From CAWKPF01 sp963851415 (GTDB taxonomy: Bacteria > Acidobacteriota > Thermoanaerobaculia > Multivoradales > Multivoraceae): a stretch of 64,000 bases of DNA. The position numbers and the translations under genes are program-made. Every line of letters begins with the position of its first letter. Position 1 is the first letter of the stretch. The DNA lies in the NCBI GenBank assembly GCA_963851415.1, contig CAWKPF010000002.1, positions 3,720,001 to 3,784,000 of the forward strand. Reading direction: 5' to 3'. This document shows, piece by piece, positions 26,723 through 34,130 of this stretch. Under the pieces are notes generated by a model. That model did not search any database and was not told the DNA's origin. It worked only from the letters and a program-made list of their open reading frames with translations.

Positions 26723-27652
26723 CTAGGGAGGTGTGGTCAAGGCGAGGCGCACGTGGCCACCGGCCCGGTCCAGACGGGCCTGGGCCTCGTTTCTGCTGTA
26801 GGGGCCGCGCGCCATCACGATCGCCAGTTTGACGTTGCCCTCGGCTTCTTCCAGCAGCGCGGCGGCGTCCTCGGAAGAGCGCCCGCTGGCCTGCGCGACG
26901 ATCCGTCGCGCTCGGTCGCGGAGCTTGGCGGAGCCGGGCGAGAGATCGACCATCAGATTCCCGTAGACCTTGCCGGCGAGCACCATCGCCGTCGTGGTGA
27001 TGGCGTTGAGCGCAGCCTTGGTCGCCGAGCCGGCCTTGAGCCGAGTCGAGCCGGTGAGGATCTCGGCTCCGGTGTCGAGAGCGATCACGAGATCCGCCAC
27101 CTCGCCGAGCTCGCGCCCGTCGGCACAGGTCAAGAGCACGGTGCGTGCCCCTTGCAGCCGAGCGGCCTCGAGTGCTCCGAGGGTGTAGGGAGTGACCGAG
27201 CTCGCCGAGAGACCGATACACAGATCGTTCGCGGCCAGTCCGTTGGTGGCCTCGCGGCCGAGCTCGGCGCGGTCCTCTGCGCCCTCGCGAGAGCGGAACA
27301 CGGCTTCGTTGCCGCCGGCGATCGCGGCTCGGATGCGCTCCGGGTGCGTGCTGAACGTCGGCGGGCACTCGGCGGCTTCGAGGACGCCGAGGCGTCCGCT
27401 CGTACCGGCGCCTGCGAAGATCACGTCACCCCCGCTCGCCAGCGATTCGGCGACCCACTCGGCGGCCTGGGCGATGGCCTGGCGTTGTTCGAGAGTCTTC
27501 TCGATCCCCCGCAGGTCCTCTTCGAGCAACAGCGCCACGACTTCGCTGCTGGTCAGGGTGTCGAGGTCCCGGCTGGCCGGGTGAAAGGCCTCCGTGCCGA
27601 GCTCTCCCCAGGACCTCCCATCGTCGTGTATCGCCCCGTTCTTTTCCCTCAC
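26723..27652 (-). CDS. murQ: N-acetylmuramic acid 6-phosphate etherase
   Basis: Cleaves the lactyl ether of MurNAc 6-phosphate to GlcNAc 6-phosphate in cell-wall recycling. 309 residues, close to the E. coli enzyme. It has a SIS sugar-isomerase fold with FAGAGTSGRLGVLEAAECPPTF (split 86-108), GLSASSVTPYTLGAL, and the signature TGSTRLKAGSATKAALN. The C-terminal UBA-like region ends in LALTTPP. The start is GTG at 27652; no Shine-Dalgarno precedes it, but a -10-like TATTGT lies 6 bases upstream. It is divergent from a sugar kinase gene 30 bases away that probably makes its substrate. Confidence 0.95.
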   Translation of the reverse strand: MREKNGAIHDDGRSWGELGTEAFHPASRDLDTLTSSEVVALLLEEDLRGIEKTLEQRQAIAQAAEWVAESLASGGDVIFAGAGTSGRLGVLEAAECPPTFSTHPERIRAAIAGGNEAVFRSREGAEDRAELGREATNGLAANDLCIGLSASSVTPYTLGALEAARLQGARTVLLTCADGRELGEVADLVIALDTGAEILTGSTRLKAGSATKAALNAITTTAMVLAGKVYGNLMVDLSPGSAKLRDRARRIVAQASGRSSEDAAALLEEAEGNVKLAIVMARGPYSRNEAQARLDRAGGHVRLALTTPP

Positions 27653-27658
27653 CGGCTG

Positions 27659-27676
27659 ACAATAGCGCGATAGGCT
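27659..27676. promoter_or_regulatory. Back-to-back leaderless promoters between murQ and the sugar kinase
   Basis: On the minus strand TATTGT (27664-27659) lies 6 bases from the murQ GTG; on the plus strand TAGGCT (27671-27676) lies 6 bases from the kinase ATG at 27683. The two hexamers are 6 bases apart. Any -35 would lie inside the opposite coding region. Confidence 0.5.
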
Positions 27677-27682
27677 CGATTC

Positions 27683-28630
27683 ATGGCTGCGGAAGAGAGA
27701 TTGCGCTACGTTCTCGGGATCGACGCCGGGGCCTCCAAGACAGAGGCACTCCTCGCGGACGAGCACGGCAGGGTGCGCAGCCGTGCTCTGGGTCCGGGGG
27801 CCAACGTGCACGTCTATGGCGAAGACGGGGTCGAGCGGACGCTGCGCCAGGTCCTGGCCGAGCTGGATCCACCCGAGCCGATCTCGGCTGCCTGCATCGG
27901 CATCGCGGGTGCGGATCGGTCCGTGGAGAAGCGTGCCATGCGACGACTCTGGCAGCACCTCGGTTTCGACTGTCCCGTCGTGGTCGTGCAGGACGCGATC
28001 ATCGCGCTGGTTGCAGGAGCGCGGAAGCGCCTCGGTATCGTCCTGGTGGCGGGCACCGGCACCATCGCCTACGGAATCGATCCCGCGGGCCAGGAGGCCC
28101 GATCGAGCGGTTGGGGGCATCTGCTGGGGGACGAGGGGTCGGCCTTCTGGCTCGGGCACCAGGTGCTGCGTCGCAGCGTGCGTGCAGTCGAGGGTCGAGG
28201 CCCGTCGACGGTGCTCAGCGACATGGTGGCTCAGGAGCTCGGGGTGAGTCTGCCCTCTGGATTGGTCTCCTGGGTCTACGATCAGGGGCCGTATGTCCAT
28301 CGCATCGCGTCGCTGGTGGCCCTGCTCCAGCGGGGGCTCGAGCAGGGAGACGCCATGGCGCTCGAGATTCTCGAGGAGGGTGCCCGACATCTGGTCAACG
28401 CGGTCCAGGCGGTGGCAGATCGACTCCACTTCGAGGAGCCCTATCCCCTGGTCTACTCCGGGGGCGCGTTCAAGGCTTGTCCTCAGCTCTCTGACCTGGT
28501 GTCGCGCAGCCTCGAGCTCCCCGACGCTCGTCCTCTCGTGATCGATCGCGAGCCGGCGCTCGGGGCCGTGACCCTGGCTCGGGAGTGCCTCGAGCGGACC
28601 TCCGCTGGGCTCGCCGGGGCGGAGGACTGA
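27683..28630 (+). CDS. BadF/BadG-type sugar kinase, probably MurNAc/GlcNAc kinase
   Basis: 315 residues with the ASKHA phosphate-binding motif LGIDAGASKTEALLAD (residues 11-26), a second phosphate motif LVAGTGTIAYGID and the adenosine-site YSGGAFKA. The BadF/BadG family includes GlcNAc kinase and MurK-type MurNAc/GlcNAc kinases. Next to murQ, MurNAc is the likeliest substrate, giving MurNAc 6-phosphate for the etherase; this is inference from context. It is cytoplasmic. The ATG at 27683 has no ribosome binding site but a TAGGCT 6 bases upstream. The deacetylase gene follows after 3 bases. Confidence 0.88.
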   Translation: MAAEERLRYVLGIDAGASKTEALLADEHGRVRSRALGPGANVHVYGEDGVERTLRQVLAELDPPEPISAACIGIAGADRSVEKRAMRRLWQHLGFDCPVVVVQDAIIALVAGARKRLGIVLVAGTGTIAYGIDPAGQEARSSGWGHLLGDEGSAFWLGHQVLRRSVRAVEGRGPSTVLSDMVAQELGVSLPSGLVSWVYDQGPYVHRIASLVALLQRGLEQGDAMALEILEEGARHLVNAVQAVADRLHFEEPYPLVYSGGAFKACPQLSDLVSRSLELPDARPLVIDREPALGAVTLARECLERTSAGLAGAED

Positions 28631-28633
28631 CCG

Positions 28634-29395
28634 GTGGAACGACAGCTGATCGTCAACGCGGATGATCTCGGGCGCACGGTCGGAATCAACGAGGGCATCC
28701 TGGAGTCTCATCGCAGCGGCCTGGTGTCGAGTGCCACCTTGATGGTGTGCTATCCGGCTGCCCGAGAGGTCGCTCGGCAACTACCGCACTACCCCGACTT
28801 CGGAGTGGGTCTTCACGTCGCGCTCACCGGAGGGCCTCCGATGCTCCCGGCCGAGCGGATACCGAGTCTCGTCGACGCGGCCGGACGATTGCCACGCAAT
28901 CCGGAAGCGGTCGTGGGCTTCGAGCCGGTCGAGGTCCTGGCCGAGGTCCGCGCACAGCTGGAACGATTCCGTGAGTTGACCGGGCGGATGCCGACTCATC
29001 TCGATTCGCACCATCACTCCCACCGGCTCCCCGTAGTGCTCGATGCCGTGCTCGAAGTCGCAGCAGAGCATCGTCTGCCGGTGCGGAATTCGGGCCCAGA
29101 GGTGAAGCGGCGAGTGCTCGAGGCGGGGTTGATGACCACGGATCACTTCGTAGAGGACTTCTTTGACGAGGGTGCCACAGTGGATACGCTGCTGCGCCTG
29201 CTGCGTGACCTGCCCGTAGGCTCCACCGAGTTGATGTGTCACCCGGCGCGTGTCGATTCGGAGTTGCGTGAGAGCAGCAGCTATGCGGATCCCCGGGACG
29301 CGGAACTGGTGGCACTCACGGACCCCGGAGTTCTGGCGGCGCTCGAGGAGTCCGATGTCCGCTTGGTGAGCTTCGCCGGCCTGGCTGGAGCGTGA
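28634..29395 (+). CDS. YdjC/ChbG-family carbohydrate deacetylase
   Basis: 253 residues. The family removes acetyl groups from N-acetyl sugars such as chitobiose 6-phosphate, using a metal ion. Metal ligands are visible in NADDLG (Asp10, Asp11), GLHVALTGGPP and the DSHHHSH cluster near residue 127; CHPARVD is another family motif. Start is GTG at 28634 with GGAGG 9 bases upstream, 3 bases after the kinase stop. The setting beside murQ and the kinase suggests it works on amino sugars from the cell wall or from chitin. It overlaps the next gene by 4 bases. Confidence 0.9.
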   Translation: MERQLIVNADDLGRTVGINEGILESHRSGLVSSATLMVCYPAAREVARQLPHYPDFGVGLHVALTGGPPMLPAERIPSLVDAAGRLPRNPEAVVGFEPVEVLAEVRAQLERFRELTGRMPTHLDSHHHSHRLPVVLDAVLEVAAEHRLPVRNSGPEVKRRVLEAGLMTTDHFVEDFFDEGATVDTLLRLLRDLPVGSTELMCHPARVDSELRESSSYADPRDAELVALTDPGVLAALEESDVRLVSFAGLAGA

Positions 29396-31530
29396 CCGCC
29401 GTGGGCCGACTTCCTCGCTGGCTCGCATCTGCGCTGCGACTCGGGGGCCTCGTGATCGGGTGCCTGGCGCTGGGTGCGGCCTGCCAGCCGCGCGGCGAGA
29501 CCTCTCCGGCTGCGCGGCAAGCCGGGCCGGCCCGATCAGGACCTGCGTCGCCGGAATCGATGCCCGACCTCCTTCTGGTGACGCTCGACACGACTCGCGC
29601 CGATGCCATGGGATACGACGTCCCGACCGTCGGTCATGACCAGGCACCGACACCCAGGCTGGATGCGCTGGCAGCGTCGGGGGTCGCGTTCACACAGGCC
29701 TACACGACGGCGCCGATGACCCTGCCGGCACATACGTCGATGCTGACGGGTCTCTACCCGTCCGAGCACGGCATCCACGAGAATGCCCGGACCCTCGATC
29801 CCAGCCATACGCTGCTCGCCGCTCGGCTGAAGGAGAAGGGATACCGGACGGCGGCCTTCGTGTCGGGTCTTCCGTTGTCCAGTCAGTTCGGGCTGTCGAG
29901 GGGATTCGAGCACTACGACGACGATTTTGGAGAGGGCATCGCCGAGCGCTCGGCCGCCGAGACCACGGAGCGGGCGCTGGCATGGCTGGGTGGGTCCGGC
30001 GGCGGAGACCCGTTGGAGCGGGCACCGATCTTTCTCTGGGTCCACTACTTCGACCCTCACGAGCCTTACGATCCACCCGAGCCGTGGCGCTCGCGAGTGG
30101 CGGACCCCTATCTCGCCGAGATCGCCGCCATGGACTCCGAGCTGGGCCGTCTGGTGGAGCGCTTCGTCGAGCGGGATGGGGAGCACCGCTTTCTCATCGT
30201 GGGCGACCACGGAGAGGGGCGGGGGGACCACGGAGAGGCTCTCCATGGCAATCTGCTCTATCAGGGAGTGATGCGGGTCCCGATGGTCGCGGGAGGAGCA
30301 GGAGTACAAGCCGGCCGGATCGTTCAGCGGCCGGTCAGCGTACGTCGGGTCTTCGACACGCTCCAGGGTTGGGCCGGAGGAGGATCGGAGTTCGATCTGC
30401 TCGATCCCGCTGCGGAGACCGTTCTCGGCGAAGCGATGAAGCCGCATCTCCAGTATGGATGGCAGCCACAGGTGATGGCCGTGCGTGATTCCCTCAAGGT
30501 GATCCGGGCCGGCACCGACGAGATCTACGACCCGCTCACCGATCCGGGTGAGATGCACGACCTCGCCGGGGAGCGCGAGGAGCCGTTGCCCTCCGAACTG
30601 CTCGATCCGCTCGAGAAATACCCCGTGCCGGTCAAGGCGACCCTGACCCAGGGTGACGACCTGGACACCGAGACGCGAGCCCAGCTGGCCGCGCTCGGCT
30701 ATGTCGACTGGGGCGGCGCTGCGGTACCCCGAGCGAATCCGCCAGCGCCGCGCGACATGACCGCGCTGTTCGGCGATCTCGACCGTGGCTCGGGGTGGTT
30801 CGTGCGAGGCGACTACGAGAAGGCGATCGAGCCGTTCGAGCGCGTCGCCGCTCAGGACCCCGAGAACCTGATGGTGTGGGTGCGTCTCGGTGTCGCCCAC
30901 TCACTGCTCGGGCACGAGCCGCGAGCGTCGGAGTATCTGGAGCGTGCCCGGCGGCTGGCTCCGGGATCGCTCGATGTGCGTCACTACCTGGCCATGCATC
31001 TGTTGCGCTTCGAACGGGACGAGGAGGCGGCCGCACTGCTCGAGAGCGTCCTGCAGGGGATGCCGAACCGTCTTCCTGCGCTGCAGGGTCTGGCCCGCGT
31101 TCGCGAGCGTCAGGGCCGCATCGAGGAGGCATCGGCACTGCTCGAGCGGATCGTGGCGATCACCCCCGACTCGGCGCCGAGCCAGCTTCGGCTCGGCGAA
31201 TTGCGGATGGCCCTCGGTGACACCGCGGGCGCACTCTCGGCCTTCGAACAGGCACAGATGCTCCAAGGGGAGCGCTTCTCTCACGACCTCGAGCTCGGCG
31301 TGCTCTACCTTGCAGCAGGAGATCCGGCTCGGGCTCGCGAGAGTCTCGACCGGGTGCCGACGAGCCATCCGGGGTATCCGATGGCGCTCTTCAAGCGGGC
31401 CCAGGTCAGCGTGCTGCTCGACGAGCCCGACAAGCAGCGCCGGATTCGCGACGCGTTGGAAGGCGCAGACGAGACGACCCGGGTGTTGATTCGCAACGAG
31501 CGACTGTTCGAGGGGCTGGGCTCTCCCTGA
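29392..31530 (+). CDS. Sulfatase-fold hydrolase fused to TPR repeats, probable lipoprotein
   Basis: 712 residues. An N-terminal export signal ends near Cys31 (LGAAC, a weak lipobox). Residues about 58-400 form an alkaline-phosphatase/sulfatase domain with metal ligands in LDTTRADAMGYD (65-76) and GDHGEGRGDHGE. The expected CxPxR site, where Cys becomes formylglycine, reads MTLPAHTSM with Thr110 at the nucleophile position. It is therefore not a classical sulfatase and may be a phosphatase, phosphotransferase or phosphodiesterase. Residues about 450-700 are five or so TPR units (GDYEKAIEPFERVAAQDPEN and similar). The start GTG at 29392 overlaps the deacetylase stop, coupling it to the amino-sugar cluster. 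Confidence 0.85.
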   Translation: MTAVGRLPRWLASALRLGGLVIGCLALGAACQPRGETSPAARQAGPARSGPASPESMPDLLLVTLDTTRADAMGYDVPTVGHDQAPTPRLDALAASGVAFTQAYTTAPMTLPAHTSMLTGLYPSEHGIHENARTLDPSHTLLAARLKEKGYRTAAFVSGLPLSSQFGLSRGFEHYDDDFGEGIAERSAAETTERALAWLGGSGGGDPLERAPIFLWVHYFDPHEPYDPPEPWRSRVADPYLAEIAAMDSELGRLVERFVERDGEHRFLIVGDHGEGRGDHGEALHGNLLYQGVMRVPMVAGGAGVQAGRIVQRPVSVRRVFDTLQGWAGGGSEFDLLDPAAETVLGEAMKPHLQYGWQPQVMAVRDSLKVIRAGTDEIYDPLTDPGEMHDLAGEREEPLPSELLDPLEKYPVPVKATLTQGDDLDTETRAQLAALGYVDWGGAAVPRANPPAPRDMTALFGDLDRGSGWFVRGDYEKAIEPFERVAAQDPENLMVWVRLGVAHSLLGHEPRASEYLERARRLAPGSLDVRHYLAMHLLRFERDEEAAALLESVLQGMPNRLPALQGLARVRERQGRIEEASALLERIVAITPDSAPSQLRLGELRMALGDTAGALSAFEQAQMLQGERFSHDLELGVLYLAAGDPARARESLDRVPTSHPGYPMALFKRAQVSVLLDEPDKQRRIRDALEGADETTRVLIRNERLFEGLGSP

Positions 31531-31560
31531 CTGCACCTCCCCAGGACCGAGACTCGGCCG

Positions 31561-32631
31561 TCAGCGCGTGACGAGCAGGTTCCAGAGCCCGCTCGCACCC
31601 GCGTCCAGTGCCAGTTGTCCGGCTCGGTGCTGCCAGAAGGTCTCGTCGCCGTCGCGGTCTCGCCAGCTCCACAGACAGCGCGTGAAGAGCTGCAGCTCGT
31701 GCTCGCGGGTGTAGCCGATCGCGCCGTGCACCTGATGCGCGATGCCCGCGACGGTACTGGCCGACGCGCTGGCCTGACTCTTGGCGGAGGCGACCGCCAG
31801 CAGGCGGGCCGAGCCGGTACTGCCTTCCGTGAGGGCTGCGCAGGCTGCGTCCGCAGCGACGCCGACGGCCGCGACCTCCGCGGCCAGTCTGGCGATCAGC
31901 TGCTGTACGGCCTGGAATCGACCGATCGGTCGGCCGAACTGCACCCGCGAGCGTGCGTACTCCAGGGTCAGGTCGAGAATGCGCTCCATCGCTCCCGCGA
32001 TCATCTGTGAGCGCGCCACGGCGCCCAGACACAGGGCGTCCTCGGCCATCGGCGCGGGAGCCGGGCGCCACGAGTCCCCAGGCGGGATGCACGAGTCCAG
32101 TTCGAGCGTGGCGCAGGGTGCGCCGTCGAGGGTCGTGCCCGAGCCCAGGGTGGGGAGATCGGTCAGCACCGCGATGACGCCGTGCTCGGAACCGCGTCCG
32201 GGAGCCATCGCTACGATCGGCAGCGTGGCGGCCCAGGGAAGGGTCGCCCGGCCGATCAGTCGAGCGCCTCTCTGGTCGATCTCGGAGTGAAGCGCCGAGG
32301 GTCCTGGACCGATCCACAGCTGCACGGGTCCCCGAGGGAGCGCCAACCCGGTCCGTGCCGCGAGGTGGCGCGCCACCAGGGTTTCGGCCCATGGAATCGA
32401 CAGGGCGAACGCGCCGGCGACGCGAAGTAGACGCAGTGCCTCGCCGATCTCCAGCTCGACTCCCCCGGACTCCTCGGGAAGCGTCACGTCGAAGATGCCG
32501 TTCTCTTCGAGCGAGCGCCACAGCGGCTCCGGGAAGCGATCCGCCGCGAGGCCCTGCATCCGGTCGGGCTCATCCGCGTCGGCGAGCAGCCGGGCAGCCG
32601 TGTCCTGGAGTAGCTGGATTGCAGAGCTCAT
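31561..32631 (-). CDS. Acyl-CoA dehydrogenase, smaller divergent subunit
   Basis: 356 residues from the ATG at 32631, which overlaps the stop of the preceding acyl-CoA dehydrogenase (ATGA). It has the family's C-terminal helical bundle (ARSRVQFGRPIGRFQAVQQLIA near 250, then HQVHGAIGYTREHELQLFTR), but the N-terminal and middle domains are shortened and divergent. In known actinobacterial pairs such as FadE28-FadE29 two neighbouring genes form a heteromer, with only one subunit holding the full FAD site and base. This pair has the same look; partnership is inference. The substrate is unknown. Confidence 0.88.
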   Translation of the reverse strand: MSSAIQLLQDTAARLLADADEPDRMQGLAADRFPEPLWRSLEENGIFDVTLPEESGGVELEIGEALRLLRVAGAFALSIPWAETLVARHLAARTGLALPRGPVQLWIGPGPSALHSEIDQRGARLIGRATLPWAATLPIVAMAPGRGSEHGVIAVLTDLPTLGSGTTLDGAPCATLELDSCIPPGDSWRPAPAPMAEDALCLGAVARSQMIAGAMERILDLTLEYARSRVQFGRPIGRFQAVQQLIARLAAEVAAVGVAADAACAALTEGSTGSARLLAVASAKSQASASASTVAGIAHQVHGAIGYTREHELQLFTRCLWSWRDRDGDETFWQHRAGQLALDAGASGLWNLLVTR

Positions 32632-33809
32632 CGCAGCCCCAGCCCCCGGGCCACGATGCCGCGGAGGATCTCGGTGGTGCCGCCCTGGATCGTGTAGGCC
32701 GGGGCCACCATGACTGCGTGCTCCACCAGGCTTCGGAAGTCGAGATCGTCGAGGCGCTCGTGGTTGCCGATCTCGCGCACCAGCTCCGGCAAGGCCTGCT
32801 GCAGCTGGGTGCCGAGGTCCTTGGTCAGGGCCGACTCGACGTTGGGCTGGGCTCCGGTCTCGAGCACCCCGGCCACCGAGAGGGCAGCCTGGCGCAAGGT
32901 CCAGAGCCGGGTGACGATCGCACCGAGCGCAGCGATGCTGGCAGGGGAGGTCTCTTCCTGCGTCCTCTCGCCCAGTTCTTCGATCAAGGCTCGTAGCACG
33001 TGGAGGTTGGAGAGGAATCGCTCCGGACCGGCACGCTCGTACGCCAGCTCGCTGGTGACCTGTTGCCAGCCGTTGCCAGGCTCGCCGAGCAGTCCCTGCG
33101 CCGGCACGTAGACCGAGTCGAAGACCACCTCGTTGAAATCGCGCTCCCCCGACAGGTTCGGGACCGGGCGTACGGTGATGCCATCGGTCTTCTTCAAGTC
33201 GACCAGCAGCTGACTGATGCCGGCGTGCCGATTCTCTGAAGGCTCTTCGGTCCGACAGAGCACGATGCAGTAGTCGGCCTGATCCGCTCCAGAGGTCCAG
33301 ATCTTCGTGCCGCTGAGTCGCCATCCGTCGCCGTCCGGGACCGCGCGAGTCCGGATCGAAGCGAGGTCCGAGCCCGAGTCGGGCTCGCTCATGCCGATAC
33401 AGAAACTCAGCTCTCCACGGGCGATCCGCGGTACCAGCTCCCGGCGCTGCGACTCCGAGCCGAAGCGCAGAAGAAGAGGGCCGCTCTGGCGATCGGCGAC
33501 CCAATGAAAGCCGGTCGGGGCCCCGGCGGCGAGCAGCTCCTCGGTCACCACATAGCGTTCCAGGTAACTGCGCTCTGCGCCCCCGTACTGCTTCGGCCAG
33601 GTCATGCCGATGAAACCGCCCTCGCCCAGCTTGCGACTCAATGCGGGGTTGCGGGCGCCCCACGAGCGCCTGCCTGGCTCCCAGGTGCCGGACGCACGCT
33701 CGCGCTCGAGCAGCGCGCGGACCTCGGCTCGAAGGCCCTCGGCTGCTTCGGGAAGAGAGGCCAGGGGGAAACGGAGGTGAATCGCTGGTGGGCGCGAGAG
33801 TCGAGTCAT
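32628..33809 (-). CDS. Acyl-CoA dehydrogenase
   Basis: FAD enzyme that introduces the alpha-beta double bond in an acyl-CoA. 393 residues, normal length. Motifs are GFIGMTWPKQYGG (65-77), FCIGMSEPDSGSDLASI (FAD-binding loop), GTKIWTSGADQADY and the C-terminal AYTIQGGTTEILRGIVARGLGL. It is similar to subunits of the FadE-type pairs used in branched or sterol side-chain degradation, but the substrate cannot be read. Its ATG overlaps the stop of a short upstream gene and its own stop overlaps the next, so three genes are coupled. Confidence 0.93.
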   Translation of the reverse strand: MTRLSRPPAIHLRFPLASLPEAAEGLRAEVRALLERERASGTWEPGRRSWGARNPALSRKLGEGGFIGMTWPKQYGGAERSYLERYVVTEELLAAGAPTGFHWVADRQSGPLLLRFGSESQRRELVPRIARGELSFCIGMSEPDSGSDLASIRTRAVPDGDGWRLSGTKIWTSGADQADYCIVLCRTEEPSENRHAGISQLLVDLKKTDGITVRPVPNLSGERDFNEVVFDSVYVPAQGLLGEPGNGWQQVTSELAYERAGPERFLSNLHVLRALIEELGERTQEETSPASIAALGAIVTRLWTLRQAALSVAGVLETGAQPNVESALTKDLGTQLQQALPELVREIGNHERLDDLDFRSLVEHAVMVAPAYTIQGGTTEILRGIVARGLGLR

Positions 33810-34006
33810 GGTTTCCGGCCGGGCTGGTCGGAGGTCGGTCCGTGGTGCGCGGGCATCGACGTTTGCCCAGCCAGCCCTTCCTCCATCGCTTTCGCCGCGC
33901 GCTCGTTCTCCATGATCCTGGCGAGGACAGCTTCGCCTTCACGATCGAAGCTCTCGCCGATGGGGAGATTGGGCGCGAGGAACGCGCCGAACCGGAGTCG
34001 TGCCAT
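33806..34006 (-). pseudogene. Short remnant of a luciferase-like flavin monooxygenase gene, or a novel small protein
   Basis: 66 residues. The first 19 (MARLRFGAFLAPNLPIGES) read like the N-terminus of LLM-class flavin oxidoreductases, and the end (ARIMENERAAKAMEEGLAG) is helical and charged like a C-terminus of the same group. About 300 residues that would normally lie between are missing, with the frame intact. Its stop overlaps the acyl-CoA dehydrogenase ATG, so it is probably still translated as the first gene of this operon. Either an in-frame deletion or a small protein. The homology call rests on a short stretch only. Confidence 0.45.
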
Positions 34007-34049
34007 GGTCGTCTCTCGGAAGTCGGAGGGATCGCTGGTCCAGAGCACG

Positions 34050-34068
34050 ATTCTAGGTGAGATAGGCT
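34050..34068. promoter_or_regulatory. Divergent -10 elements between the acyl-CoA dehydrogenase operon and the M61 peptidase gene
   Basis: Minus-strand TAGAAT (34055-34050) and plus-strand TAGGCT (34063-34068, part of GATAGGCT) lie 7 bases apart, back to back. The GATAGGCT octamer also precedes the kinase gene (27669-27676). Confidence 0.4.
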
Positions 34069-34130
34069 GCCGCCCGCTGGTCCTGTCCCCGAGCGCAGCT
34101 TCGGGCCATGAAGTCGCCAGGGAGCCACCA

